Assembly (NCBI GenBank): GCA_002401655.1
Contig: NVTT01000084.1
Location: 4,790 to 11,121, forward strand
Direction: 5' to 3'
DNA: 6,332 nucleotides
DNA from: Gammaproteobacteria bacterium
GTDB taxonomy: Bacteria > Pseudomonadota > Gammaproteobacteria > Enterobacterales > Kangiellaceae
The position numbers and the translations under genes are program-made. Below are positions 1 through 5,300 of the stretch, piece after piece; within the stretch, counting starts at the first letter, position 1, and each line of letters starts with the position of its first letter. Under the pieces are notes generated by a model. That model was not told where the DNA came from. It made no database searches and was given only the letters and a program-made list of their open reading frames with translations.

Positions 1-267
1 GCCTGTGCTGATTGTCACTTGCAAATTGCAGGTTCAATGTTGCGCGCTGATTTATTAAGCCCCGCGTTAGGGCACCCAACGGCAATGCCTGTATATCGAT
101 CCAACTGGGGTGAGCTAGGAACTTTGCATACTCGATATGCGGAGTGCAATAAAAATGTTCGAGCACAACCATTAGAATTACAAGGTGAAGACTATAGAAA
201 CTTAGAGTACTTTCAGACTTTAATGTCTCAAGGAATGGAAGTTAATGGGCCTAGCTCTAGAAAATAA
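1..267 (+). CDS. soxA: SoxA, diheme/monoheme cytochrome c subunit of SoxXA (C-terminal 88 residues; 5' end off window)
   Basis: SoxA is the catalytic subunit of the periplasmic SoxXA cytochrome, which oxidatively joins thiosulfate to the carrier cysteine of SoxY. The window opens in frame inside the gene. Visible residues 2-6 are CADCH, a CxxCH haem c site, followed by LRADLLSPALGHP and VYRSNWGELGTLHTR, both characteristic SoxA stretches. Visible Cys49 in AECNKNVRAQ sits where SoxA has its persulfidated, haem-ligating active-site cysteine. The tail EDYRNLEYF...MEVNGPSSRK is the usual SoxA C-terminus, so the 3' end is intact. The N-terminal part, which would show the signal peptide and any second haem, is missing, so one- and two-haem types cannot be told apart. 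The next gene starts 28 bases downstream, consistent with one transcript. Confidence 0.95.
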   Translation, partial: ACADCHLQIAGSMLRADLLSPALGHPTAMPVYRSNWGELGTLHTRYAECNKNVRAQPLELQGEDYRNLEYFQTLMSQGMEVNGPSSRK

Positions 268-282
268 TCTCTTGGAAAAACT

Positions 283-287
283 GAGGA
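283..287 (+). promoter_or_regulatory. Ribosome binding site that fixes the soxK start
   Basis: GAGGA lies 8 bases before the ATG at 296. The reading frame is open further upstream to an ATG at 245, but that start would overlap the end of soxA and would put 17 charged residues ahead of the lipoprotein signal peptide. The GAGGA site and the signal peptide layout both favour 296. Confidence 0.7.
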
Positions 288-295
288 ATAGAAAA

Positions 296-682
296 ATGAT
301 AAAAAACAAATTAAATAAAATAGTCAGCCAAAAATCTAAGTTACTAGTTTTTGTTTTAGCCATGCTTAGTTTGTCAGCATGCCAAAAAACAGATTCTGAA
401 ACATCGACTAATGATAACGCTTCTACGGAAATAGTAGAACAAACCACTAGCGAATCATCTAACTTAATTGCTGAAGCTAGCAAACAATCAGCTAAAGCAA
501 AAGAAGTTGGCTTTGAATGGTCTACGACACAAAAATTAATTGACCAAGCTCAACAAGCTGAGAAAGCTGGTGATACTAAACTCGCATCGGAACTAGCCAC
601 TAAAGCAATTAAAGAAAGTAAAAACTCTTTAGCGCAAGCAAAATACGCTGATGAACATTGGCAAGATCACACCATAAATTAA
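296..682 (+). CDS. soxK: SoxK-like SoxXA-binding lipoprotein
   Basis: The product is a 128-residue exported protein. Residues 1-28 form a lipoprotein signal peptide: a basic N-terminus, a hydrophobic core LLVFVLAMLSL, and the lipobox LSAC with Cys29 as the lipidated residue. Gln at +2 gives no inner-membrane retention signal, so outer-membrane anchoring is expected. Residues 30-54 are a Ser/Thr/Asp/Glu-rich linker. Residues 55-120 form an Ala/Lys-rich helical segment containing GFEWSTTQKLIDQAQQAEKA and ASELATKAIKES. That pattern (V-G-x-E-W-x-x-T-x-K, then K-x-G-D-x-x-x-A-x-x-L-A-x-K-A) resembles SoxK, a small protein known to bind and stimulate SoxXA, and the position directly after soxA fits. 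The family call rests on remembered pattern and context. Lipid anchoring is inferred from the lipobox. Cys29 is the only cysteine. Confidence 0.72.
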   Translation: MIKNKLNKIVSQKSKLLVFVLAMLSLSACQKTDSETSTNDNASTEIVEQTTSESSNLIAEASKQSAKAKEVGFEWSTTQKLIDQAQQAEKAGDTKLASELATKAIKESKNSLAQAKYADEHWQDHTIN

Positions 683-693
683 AATTGCAATAA

Positions 694-794
694 CGGGGGT
701 CGTAGCTGCTCTAAAATTTAAAGTAGATAACTGTCAGAAACTATCTATTTTATGTTGAGTTAAATGTTATTAATCACAGCGACTCCGACCCCTG
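694..794. repeat. Imperfect palindromic, MITE/REP-like element between soxK and soxB
   Basis: The outer arms pair over nine positions, 694-702 with 786-794, with a single G-U. Read as terminal inverted repeats, 696-710 and the reverse complement of 778-792 agree at 12 of 15 positions and both begin GGGGTCG. Inside, 721-729 pairs with 742-750 (TAGATA/TATCTA core) as a second hairpin with a 12-base loop. The G/C-rich ends contrast with the A+T-rich interior and surroundings. No ORF of note and no clear target-site duplication is seen. It may be a small non-autonomous mobile element, or a structured leader of the soxB transcript. Confidence 0.5.
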
Positions 795-832
795 AAAACT
801 ATATTTCACCCTTAATAAATTAGGATTTTGTC

Positions 833-2581
833 ATGAATCTAAGTCGAAGAGAGTTTACTCAATTATTGGCAATGGCAGGCGCTGCTGGTTTACTTCCCTC
901 CTGCGCTTCGAGTAGCAAAAATTTAGACAAAATGTACGATATCCCAAATTGGGGGGATGTTCGTTTATTGCACATGACCGATTGCCACGCTCAATTAAAT
1001 CCCGTTTATTTTAGAGAACCTAACGTTAATTTGGGTTTTTATGACGCTCACGGAAAAGCACCGCATTTGGTTGGCGAACGATTATTAAAACGATTCGAAT
1101 TAGGCAATGATCCGATTGCGACTCATGCTTTTACTTATTTAGATTTTCAAAACTCAGCGGAGCAATATGGAAAGATCGGTGGCTTTGCACATTTGAAAAC
1201 ACTAGTCGATCAATTGAGAGGTGATTACGGAAAAGACAAAACACTATTATTAGATGGTGGCGATACTTGGCAAGGATCGGGGACCGCTTATTGGACTCAA
1301 GGTAAAGACATGGTTGATGCCTGTAATCTTTTAGGCGTTGACATTATGACTGGACATTGGGAATTTACCTACCAAGATACTCAAATTCTGAAAAATATCG
1401 AAGACTTTAATGGTGAATTTTTAGCACAAAATGTGCGTGTGACTGAAGATGCCTTATTTGATGATGCTCCGGCTTATGATGAAGACACTGGACACGCATT
1501 TAAGCCCTATACTATGAAAGTACTAAACGGTCATCGTATAGCGATTATCGGACAAGCCTTTCCCTATACCCCAATTGCCAACCCTAAACGATTTATTCCT
1601 GACTGGACTTTTGGTATTCGTGATGGTGATATGCAAGAATTAGTCGATGAAATTAAAGCTAATGAAAATCCTGCTGCCATTGTTGTACTTTCTCATAACG
1701 GTATGGACGTCGATTTAAAAATGGCATCTGTTGTTTCTGGGATTGATGCTATTTTTGGTGGACATACACACGATGGGATCCCAAAAGCTATCGAAGTACA
1801 AAACAATTCTGGTATGACACTGGTCACCAATGCTGGATCTAACGGTAAATTTTTAGGTGTTATGGATTTCAAATTTACCAATGGAAAAATGTCCGGTTAC
1901 AATTATAAATTATTGCCTATTTTTTCTAACATGTTAAAAGCTGATGTGGAAATGCAAAATTATATCGACACCATGCGAAAACCCTTTCTAGAAAAACTTC
2001 AAGAGCCTCTCGGCGTTGCTGGTACGTTACTTTATCGCCGAGGTAATTTTAATGGCACATTTGATCAAGTGATTTGTGATGCGCTTAGAGCTGTTCACGA
2101 TACGCAAATTTCCTTGTCGCCTGGATTTAGATGGGGTACTAGTGTTCTTGGTGGTCAAACAATCACAATGGAACATGTATTAGATCAAACCTGTATTACC
2201 TACCCTGAAACTTACGCAAGAGAAATGAGTGGCGAACAAATAAAACTTATTTTAGAAGATGTTGCCGATAATCTTTTCAATAAAGACCCTTATTATCAAC
2301 AAGGTGGTGACATGGTTCGCGTTGGCGGTCTAGACTATGCGCTTGATCCAATGGGTAGTGCCGGTAGTCGAGTGACAGAAATGCAACTCGACGATGGCAC
2401 CAAAATTGAAGCCAGTAAAAATTACAAAGTGTCGGGTTGGGCAACCGTAGGAAGTAAAGCGCCGGGAGCACCCATTTGGGATGTGGTCGCAGAATACATG
2501 CGTAGTAAAGATACTATTGACTTCAAAAAGATCAACACGCCAAAGCTAGTTAACATAAAAGATAATCCTGGAATGGCATAA
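833..2581 (+). CDS. soxB: SoxB, periplasmic thiosulfohydrolase (dimanganese)
   Basis: SoxB hydrolyses the terminal sulfone of thiosulfate bound to SoxY and releases sulfate. The protein has 582 residues, the usual family length. A twin-arginine signal, SRREFTQLL, occupies residues 4-12 and is followed by a hydrophobic stretch ending in LLPSC (Cys24). The metallophosphatase-type domain (about 40-360) shows metal-ligand motifs MTDCHAQL (Asp50, His52), LLLDGGDTWQGSG (Asp141/Asp144), the SoxB-specific variant TGHWEFTY (173-180), LSHNGMD (His288) and GGHTHDG (His311, His313). A 5'-nucleotidase-type C-terminal domain follows, with FDQVICDALR at 410-419 and NYKVSGWATVG at 530-540. Export by Tat fits cytoplasmic folding with metal insertion. 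AGGA at 822-825 lies 7 bases before the ATG. No frameshift or missing key residue was seen. Confidence 0.97.
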   Translation: MNLSRREFTQLLAMAGAAGLLPSCASSSKNLDKMYDIPNWGDVRLLHMTDCHAQLNPVYFREPNVNLGFYDAHGKAPHLVGERLLKRFELGNDPIATHAFTYLDFQNSAEQYGKIGGFAHLKTLVDQLRGDYGKDKTLLLDGGDTWQGSGTAYWTQGKDMVDACNLLGVDIMTGHWEFTYQDTQILKNIEDFNGEFLAQNVRVTEDALFDDAPAYDEDTGHAFKPYTMKVLNGHRIAIIGQAFPYTPIANPKRFIPDWTFGIRDGDMQELVDEIKANENPAAIVVLSHNGMDVDLKMASVVSGIDAIFGGHTHDGIPKAIEVQNNSGMTLVTNAGSNGKFLGVMDFKFTNGKMSGYNYKLLPIFSNMLKADVEMQNYIDTMRKPFLEKLQEPLGVAGTLLYRRGNFNGTFDQVICDALRAVHDTQISLSPGFRWGTSVLGGQTITMEHVLDQTCITYPETYAREMSGEQIKLILEDVADNLFNKDPYYQQGGDMVRVGGLDYALDPMGSAGSRVTEMQLDDGTKIEASKNYKVSGWATVGSKAPGAPIWDVVAEYMRSKDTIDFKKINTPKLVNIKDNPGMA

Positions 2582-2605
2582 CCCAATTCCTTATTCTTTT
2601 TTTTT
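2570..2605 (+). terminator. Possible intrinsic terminator/attenuator at the soxB stop
   Basis: GGAATGG (2570-2576) can pair with CCAATTCC (2583-2590) as seven pairs with one bulged A and a six-base loop. It is followed at once by TTATTC and nine T (2597-2605). The left arm spans the last soxB codons and the stop at 2579-2581, so a ribosome finishing soxB would disturb it. The stem is short, so partial termination or attenuation ahead of the hydrolase gene is more likely than a full stop. This is read by eye only; no folding energy was calculated. Confidence 0.45.
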
Positions 2606-2621
2606 AGTTTTGAGAACTCAA

Positions 2622-3515
2622 ATGAAAAATAAAGCAATCTACTTGATGAAAAAAATAAGTTTATTGCTTTTCTTTTGTAGTTTAACTATTTCACTCAATT
2701 CAAATGCTTCTGCAGTTCAATTATCGAAAAATAATTTAAATCTAAATGCGGAATATCTAGAAAATAAAGACAAGAACTCTCCATTTTTTTTAATATTACA
2801 TGGCACTTTTGCATGGCATGGCATGGAACTGATTAACGCCTTACAAGAAAATCTTAACGAAGAAAGTTATGGCAGTTTAGCCATCACTCTTAGTCTTTCT
2901 GAAAATAACCGTAGTAGCTTTTTTGATTGTACTCATCCTATTATCTCAAAGCATCAAGATGCGCAAGAAGAGTTAAACTTTTGGCTTACTTGGATAGAAG
3001 GTAAAGGGTATAAGAATATCCACATCATTGGACATTCTAGAGGTGGAGTGCAAGTTGCACAATTTTCAGCTAACCAATCAAAACGAATTAAGAAAGTCTT
3101 TTTAATTGCACCAATGGTTTGGAGTTCAAAACAAACCGCTAACTCATTTAAACATGAAAATGAGAGAAACTTAAGTAAAGCCCTAAAAACCGCGTCTATT
3201 CAACCAAGTGATCAGTTATTTAATATCAATCAAGCACTTCATTGTTCCAATACTAAAATATCAAATGAAGCATTTATTTCCTATTACCACTCTAAACCAA
3301 TTAAGAATACGGTGGAATTACTTCCTCAAACCAAGAACTCTATTTATATTTACTTGGGAGATTCAGATCCTTTAACCTCTGCATTTAATCAATATTATTC
3401 TAAAGTTGGAAAACTCAAGCATGTTGTTTTAAAAACAATTGAAGATGCGGATCACTATTTCAGAGATTTTGCTACAGAAGATATTGTCGAAGATATTATT
3501 TCACAGGTGAAATAG
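2622..3515 (+). CDS. Exported alpha/beta hydrolase of unknown substrate, sox-linked
   Basis: The product has 297 residues. A signal peptide is evident: a Lys-rich N-terminus, the core ISLLLFFCSLTISL, and a likely cleavage after SNASA (residue 31), so it should act in the periplasm. The fold markers are LILHGT (58-62, oxyanion HG), the nucleophile elbow GHSRGG (137-142, Ser139), an acid in LGDSDPL (Asp248 or Asp250) and a catalytic His278 in DADHYFRD, giving a complete Ser-Asp-His triad. Two cysteines after the signal peptide (103 and 208) could form a disulfide. The ATG at 2622 has GAGA six bases upstream. An in-frame TTG at 2610 and an ATG at 2646 are weaker alternatives, the latter without a Shine-Dalgarno sequence. 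The gene lies between soxB and a thioredoxin gene, 13 bases from the latter. Substrate is unknown; an esterase or thioesterase role in Sox metabolism would be guesswork. Confidence 0.85.
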   Translation: MKNKAIYLMKKISLLLFFCSLTISLNSNASAVQLSKNNLNLNAEYLENKDKNSPFFLILHGTFAWHGMELINALQENLNEESYGSLAITLSLSENNRSSFFDCTHPIISKHQDAQEELNFWLTWIEGKGYKNIHIIGHSRGGVQVAQFSANQSKRIKKVFLIAPMVWSSKQTANSFKHENERNLSKALKTASIQPSDQLFNINQALHCSNTKISNEAFISYYHSKPIKNTVELLPQTKNSIYIYLGDSDPLTSAFNQYYSKVGKLKHVVLKTIEDADHYFRDFATEDIVEDIISQVK

Positions 3516-3528
3516 CTTAGTAACGACT

Positions 3529-4056
3529 ATGAAGAAAACATTAAAATTAATTCTCCTCATTTTAACACCTTTTTTATTTGGCTTGTTTAGTCATGTTGCT
3601 CTATCACAATCGCCAAGAACCGTAGAGCAATACGAAATTATAGAAAGTACCAATCTTAGCCAAATAATTGAAGATAACCAAAATCAGAGCAAAGTAATTA
3701 TACTCTACGTATCATCTCCATTTTGTCCGTATTGTAAAAAACTTGAAGCTGAAATTCTAAAGCCTATGTTAAGAAGTGGCGATTATTTAGAAACAGTCAC
3801 GCTAAGAAAATTTGTCATAGATTCCAAGCAACCGATTATAGGTTTTGATGGTCAGTCACAAAGCCCTAAGTCTTTAATGGATCAATACCAAGTGAAAGTA
3901 ACACCAACATTACTTTTTTTAGATAAAAATGGAAAACAATTAAGTGATGCGATTGTCGGATATTCTAATGATGAGTTTTTTTGGTATTACTTAGATATGG
4001 CAATCAAAAAATCAAACCAACGGCTAAAAAAATCAGTCGTTGGTTCTACTCTTTAG
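3529..4056 (+). CDS. soxW: Periplasmic thioredoxin-fold protein, SoxW-like
   Basis: The product has 175 residues. Residues 1-26 are a signal peptide with a long hydrophobic core and a cleavage site near VALSQ. The thioredoxin fold follows: strand KVIILYVSSPF, active site CPYC (Cys66-Cys69) at the start of a helix, then DQYQVKVTPTLLFLDKNGK with the cis-proline Pro126 in VTPT, and a GYSNDEFFWYYL C-terminal helix. A pair of this type in the periplasm exchanges electrons with a membrane partner such as CcdA/SoxV, and in sox clusters it is taken to reduce Sox thiols such as those of SoxYZ. SoxW is assigned by fold plus position behind soxB; a DsbE/DsbD-gamma-like or general thiol role is possible. 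The upstream Shine-Dalgarno is poor and only 13 bases separate it from the hydrolase gene, so translational coupling is likely. The 3' end overlaps a terminator-like dyad. Confidence 0.8.
   Translation: MKKTLKLILLILTPFLFGLFSHVALSQSPRTVEQYEIIESTNLSQIIEDNQNQSKVIILYVSSPFCPYCKKLEAEILKPMLRSGDYLETVTLRKFVIDSKQPIIGFDGQSQSPKSLMDQYQVKVTPTLLFLDKNGKQLSDAIVGYSNDEFFWYYLDMAIKKSNQRLKKSVVGSTL
4015..4045 (-). terminator. Intrinsic terminator of the crotonase gene, lying inside the end of soxW
   Basis: AACCAACG (4015-4022) and CGTTGGTT (4038-4045) are perfect reverse complements. Pairing extends inward through G-U, C-G and T-A to an 11-pair stem with a nine-base loop. On the minus strand the stem is followed by TGATTTTTTGATTG, a good T-tract, so it fits a Rho-independent terminator for the gene ending at 4090. 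On the plus strand it is followed only by CTACTCTTTAGTCTT, so termination of soxW there would be weaker. The stem codes for the last residues of the thioredoxin protein. Confidence 0.65.
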
Positions 4057-4089
4057 TCTTGGCATTCAGATCTGGCATTTAGCTACTTT

Positions 4090-4836
4090 CTATTTATTCA
4101 AAAACGCATTAAACGCATTCTGACATTCAGTCGTTTTAAGCGCAGAAGCAAATACCTTCGCCTCTTTCTCCATCAACACTAAAACAGAATCGATCTCATC
4201 AGCCTTTAACAATGCTTTAGTATCGGTGAGCGCTCTTAAAGAGCTTTTAGTAAGCCCTTTAGCCAGGATTTGTGCATCGCCCCAAGTTGATTCTATGCTC
4301 GCTGAAGTTTTGTTAACTAATCCACAAGACAAAGCTTCGTCAGCTAAAAAGGTACGCCCCGTTAACAGCCAATCATGCGCTCTAGCCGTTCCGCACCGTT
4401 GTGCTAACAACCTAGAAGAACCACCTTCGGGGGTCAAACCTAACTTAATGAATGGTACCGAAAACTTAGTATCGTCACATGCCACAACCCAATCACAGTG
4501 AAGTAACATCGTCACGCCAATACCTACAGCAGCACCGCCTACCGCCGCTATTACCGGCTTTTTCAATGTTGCCATGGCGCGTAAAAATTGAATGACATTA
4601 CTTTCATTATTAAATTCAGTCTCTAAAAAGTCAGCCAAGTCATTACCCGCACTAAAGTGCTTATTATCACTACGAATAATGATGACCTTAATATCATTTG
4701 AATTTTCAGCATAGTTTAAGTGAGAGACCAAAGAACCGTACATTGCATCGGTTAGAGCGTTCATTTTTTCGCCACGAGATATCTGTATTTCATAAACAGA
4801 GTCTAACTGGTTGGCGAAGATTTCATTTGTATTCAT
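4090..4836 (-). CDS. Crotonase-superfamily enoyl-CoA isomerase-like protein
   Basis: The protein has 248 residues, a normal size for a single-domain crotonase acting on CoA thioesters in the cytoplasm. The oxyanion-hole segments are HFSAGNDL (60-67) and GGAAVGIG (100-107), followed by CDWVVACDDTKFSVPF and LGLTPEGGSS. Aligned by eye with rat mitochondrial enoyl-CoA hydratase, the two catalytic glutamates (144 and 164) are replaced by Thr109 and Phe129. Glu137 in PEGG takes the place of the catalytic glutamate of ECI2/yeast Eci1-type delta3,delta2-enoyl-CoA isomerases. An isomerase-like role in unsaturated acyl-CoA breakdown is therefore more likely than hydration. The start at 4836 has only a weak GGA upstream. 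The gene stands alone on its strand, convergent with soxW and divergent from slyX. Confidence 0.85.
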   Translation of the reverse strand: MNTNEIFANQLDSVYEIQISRGEKMNALTDAMYGSLVSHLNYAENSNDIKVIIIRSDNKHFSAGNDLADFLETEFNNESNVIQFLRAMATLKKPVIAAVGGAAVGIGVTMLLHCDWVVACDDTKFSVPFIKLGLTPEGGSSRLLAQRCGTARAHDWLLTGRTFLADEALSCGLVNKTSASIESTWGDAQILAKGLTKSSLRALTDTKALLKADEIDSVLVLMEKEAKVFASALKTTECQNAFNAFLNK

Positions 4837-4871
4837 TTTTATCCATCAAATGTTAATAACTAATTTAACAG

Positions 4872-4899
4872 CTTATCAAAAATGATGAAAAAGTGTAAA
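4872..4899 (-). promoter_or_regulatory. Possible sigma-70 promoter for the crotonase gene
   Basis: On the minus strand TTTACA (4899-4894, five of six matches to the -35 consensus) is followed after 16 bases by GATAAG (4877-4872, four of six to the -10). Transcription would begin near 4865, about 29 bases before the start codon. Such matches arise easily in A+T-rich DNA. Confidence 0.3.
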
Positions 4900-4939
4900 C
4901 TAAATTAGACAAAATCAAGCTAAACTAAATTAAGCTAAA
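4896..4939. repeat. Direct repeats in the crotonase-slyX divergent promoter region
   Basis: TAAACTAAATTA occurs exactly at 4896-4907 and again at 4921-4932, 25 bases apart. A second exact repeat, AAGCTAAA, is at 4917-4924 and 4932-4939. The first copy overlaps the possible -35 box of the minus-strand gene. They could be regulator binding sites or simply low-complexity A+T-rich sequence. Confidence 0.45.
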
Positions 4940-4970
4940 TGCTAGAACACACAATATTAGGAAAGTCTAG

Positions 4971-5189
4971 ATGTCCAATGAAAACGTAGAAGATCGAATT
5001 GAAGAACTTGAAATGAAAGTAACCTTTCAAGATCAACTGATTGAAGATTTAAACCAATCGCTAATCCAACAGCAGCTCGATTTCCGAAAATTCACTCAAA
5101 TTTTGGAAAACGTTGTTTCTCAAGTTGAAAACATTGGTACCGACAATCAGCTCTCAAATAGTGCTGAATCGCCGCCTCCTCATTATTAG
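4971..5189 (+). CDS. slyX: SlyX family protein
   Basis: The protein has 72 residues, the usual SlyX size. Residues 4-52 are a continuous heptad-like coiled coil beginning VEDRIEELEMKVTFQDQLIEDLNQSLIQQQ, which follows the SlyX pattern, and the protein ends in the family's hallmark PPPHY after a short polar linker. There is no signal peptide and no cysteine, so it is a small cytoplasmic protein. The molecular function of SlyX is unknown; the name comes from E. coli, where it lies near the prolyl isomerase gene slyD, which is not visible here. AGGA at 4959-4962 lies eight bases before the ATG. It is divergent from the crotonase gene and convergent with fabB, and so appears to be transcribed alone. 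Confidence 0.92.
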   Translation: MSNENVEDRIEELEMKVTFQDQLIEDLNQSLIQQQLDFRKFTQILENVVSQVENIGTDNQLSNSAESPPPHY

Positions 5190-5233
5190 TAATGGCTAAC
5201 TATCTCTAACTTTATCAGAAGAAGGCAAATAAC

Positions 5234-5272
5234 TAGAGTCTAATATTCACAAATGTTGGTAATTAGACTCTA
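5234..5272. repeat. Perfect 11-bp dyad between slyX and fabB
   Basis: TAGAGTCTAAT (5234-5244) and ATTAGACTCTA (5262-5272) are exact reverse complements around a 17-base loop. It sits between two convergent genes, where a shared terminator would be expected. There is no T-tract on the plus side and only TTATTTG on the minus side, so an intrinsic terminator is not clear. Each arm is itself nearly palindromic (TAGA-G-TCTA and TTAGA-C-TCTAA), so it could also be a paired operator-like site. Confidence 0.5.
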
Positions 5273-5300
5273 AACAAGAGGCTATAAACAGAAGTTCTTT

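Noticed and set aside
245..295. Longer N-terminus for the SoxK-like protein starting at the ATG at 245
   Set aside because: It overlaps the end of soxA, places 17 extra residues in front of a normal lipoprotein signal peptide, and ignores the GAGGA site just before 296.
220..483. Minus-strand open frame of 87 codons opposite the soxA end and the SoxK gene
   Set aside because: It lies antisense to two genes with clear protein signatures and has no ribosome site or recognisable domain; treated as a shadow.
745..820. Separate soxB promoter in the soxK-soxB spacer
   Set aside because: Several A+T-rich -10-like hexamers exist, but none has a matching -35 at proper spacing, or they fall too close to the start codon.
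2422..2637. Minus-strand open frame across the soxB-hydrolase boundary
   Set aside because: Its translation derives from the reverse of conserved SoxB coding sequence and the T-tract; there is no independent evidence for a gene.
4226..4501. Plus-strand open frame of 91 codons inside the crotonase gene
   Set aside because: It is antisense to well-conserved crotonase motifs and shows no family features of its own.
4906..4941. Sigma-70 promoter for slyX from TAGACA (4906-4911)
   Set aside because: The -35 match is good, but no acceptable -10 hexamer lies 16-18 bases downstream.
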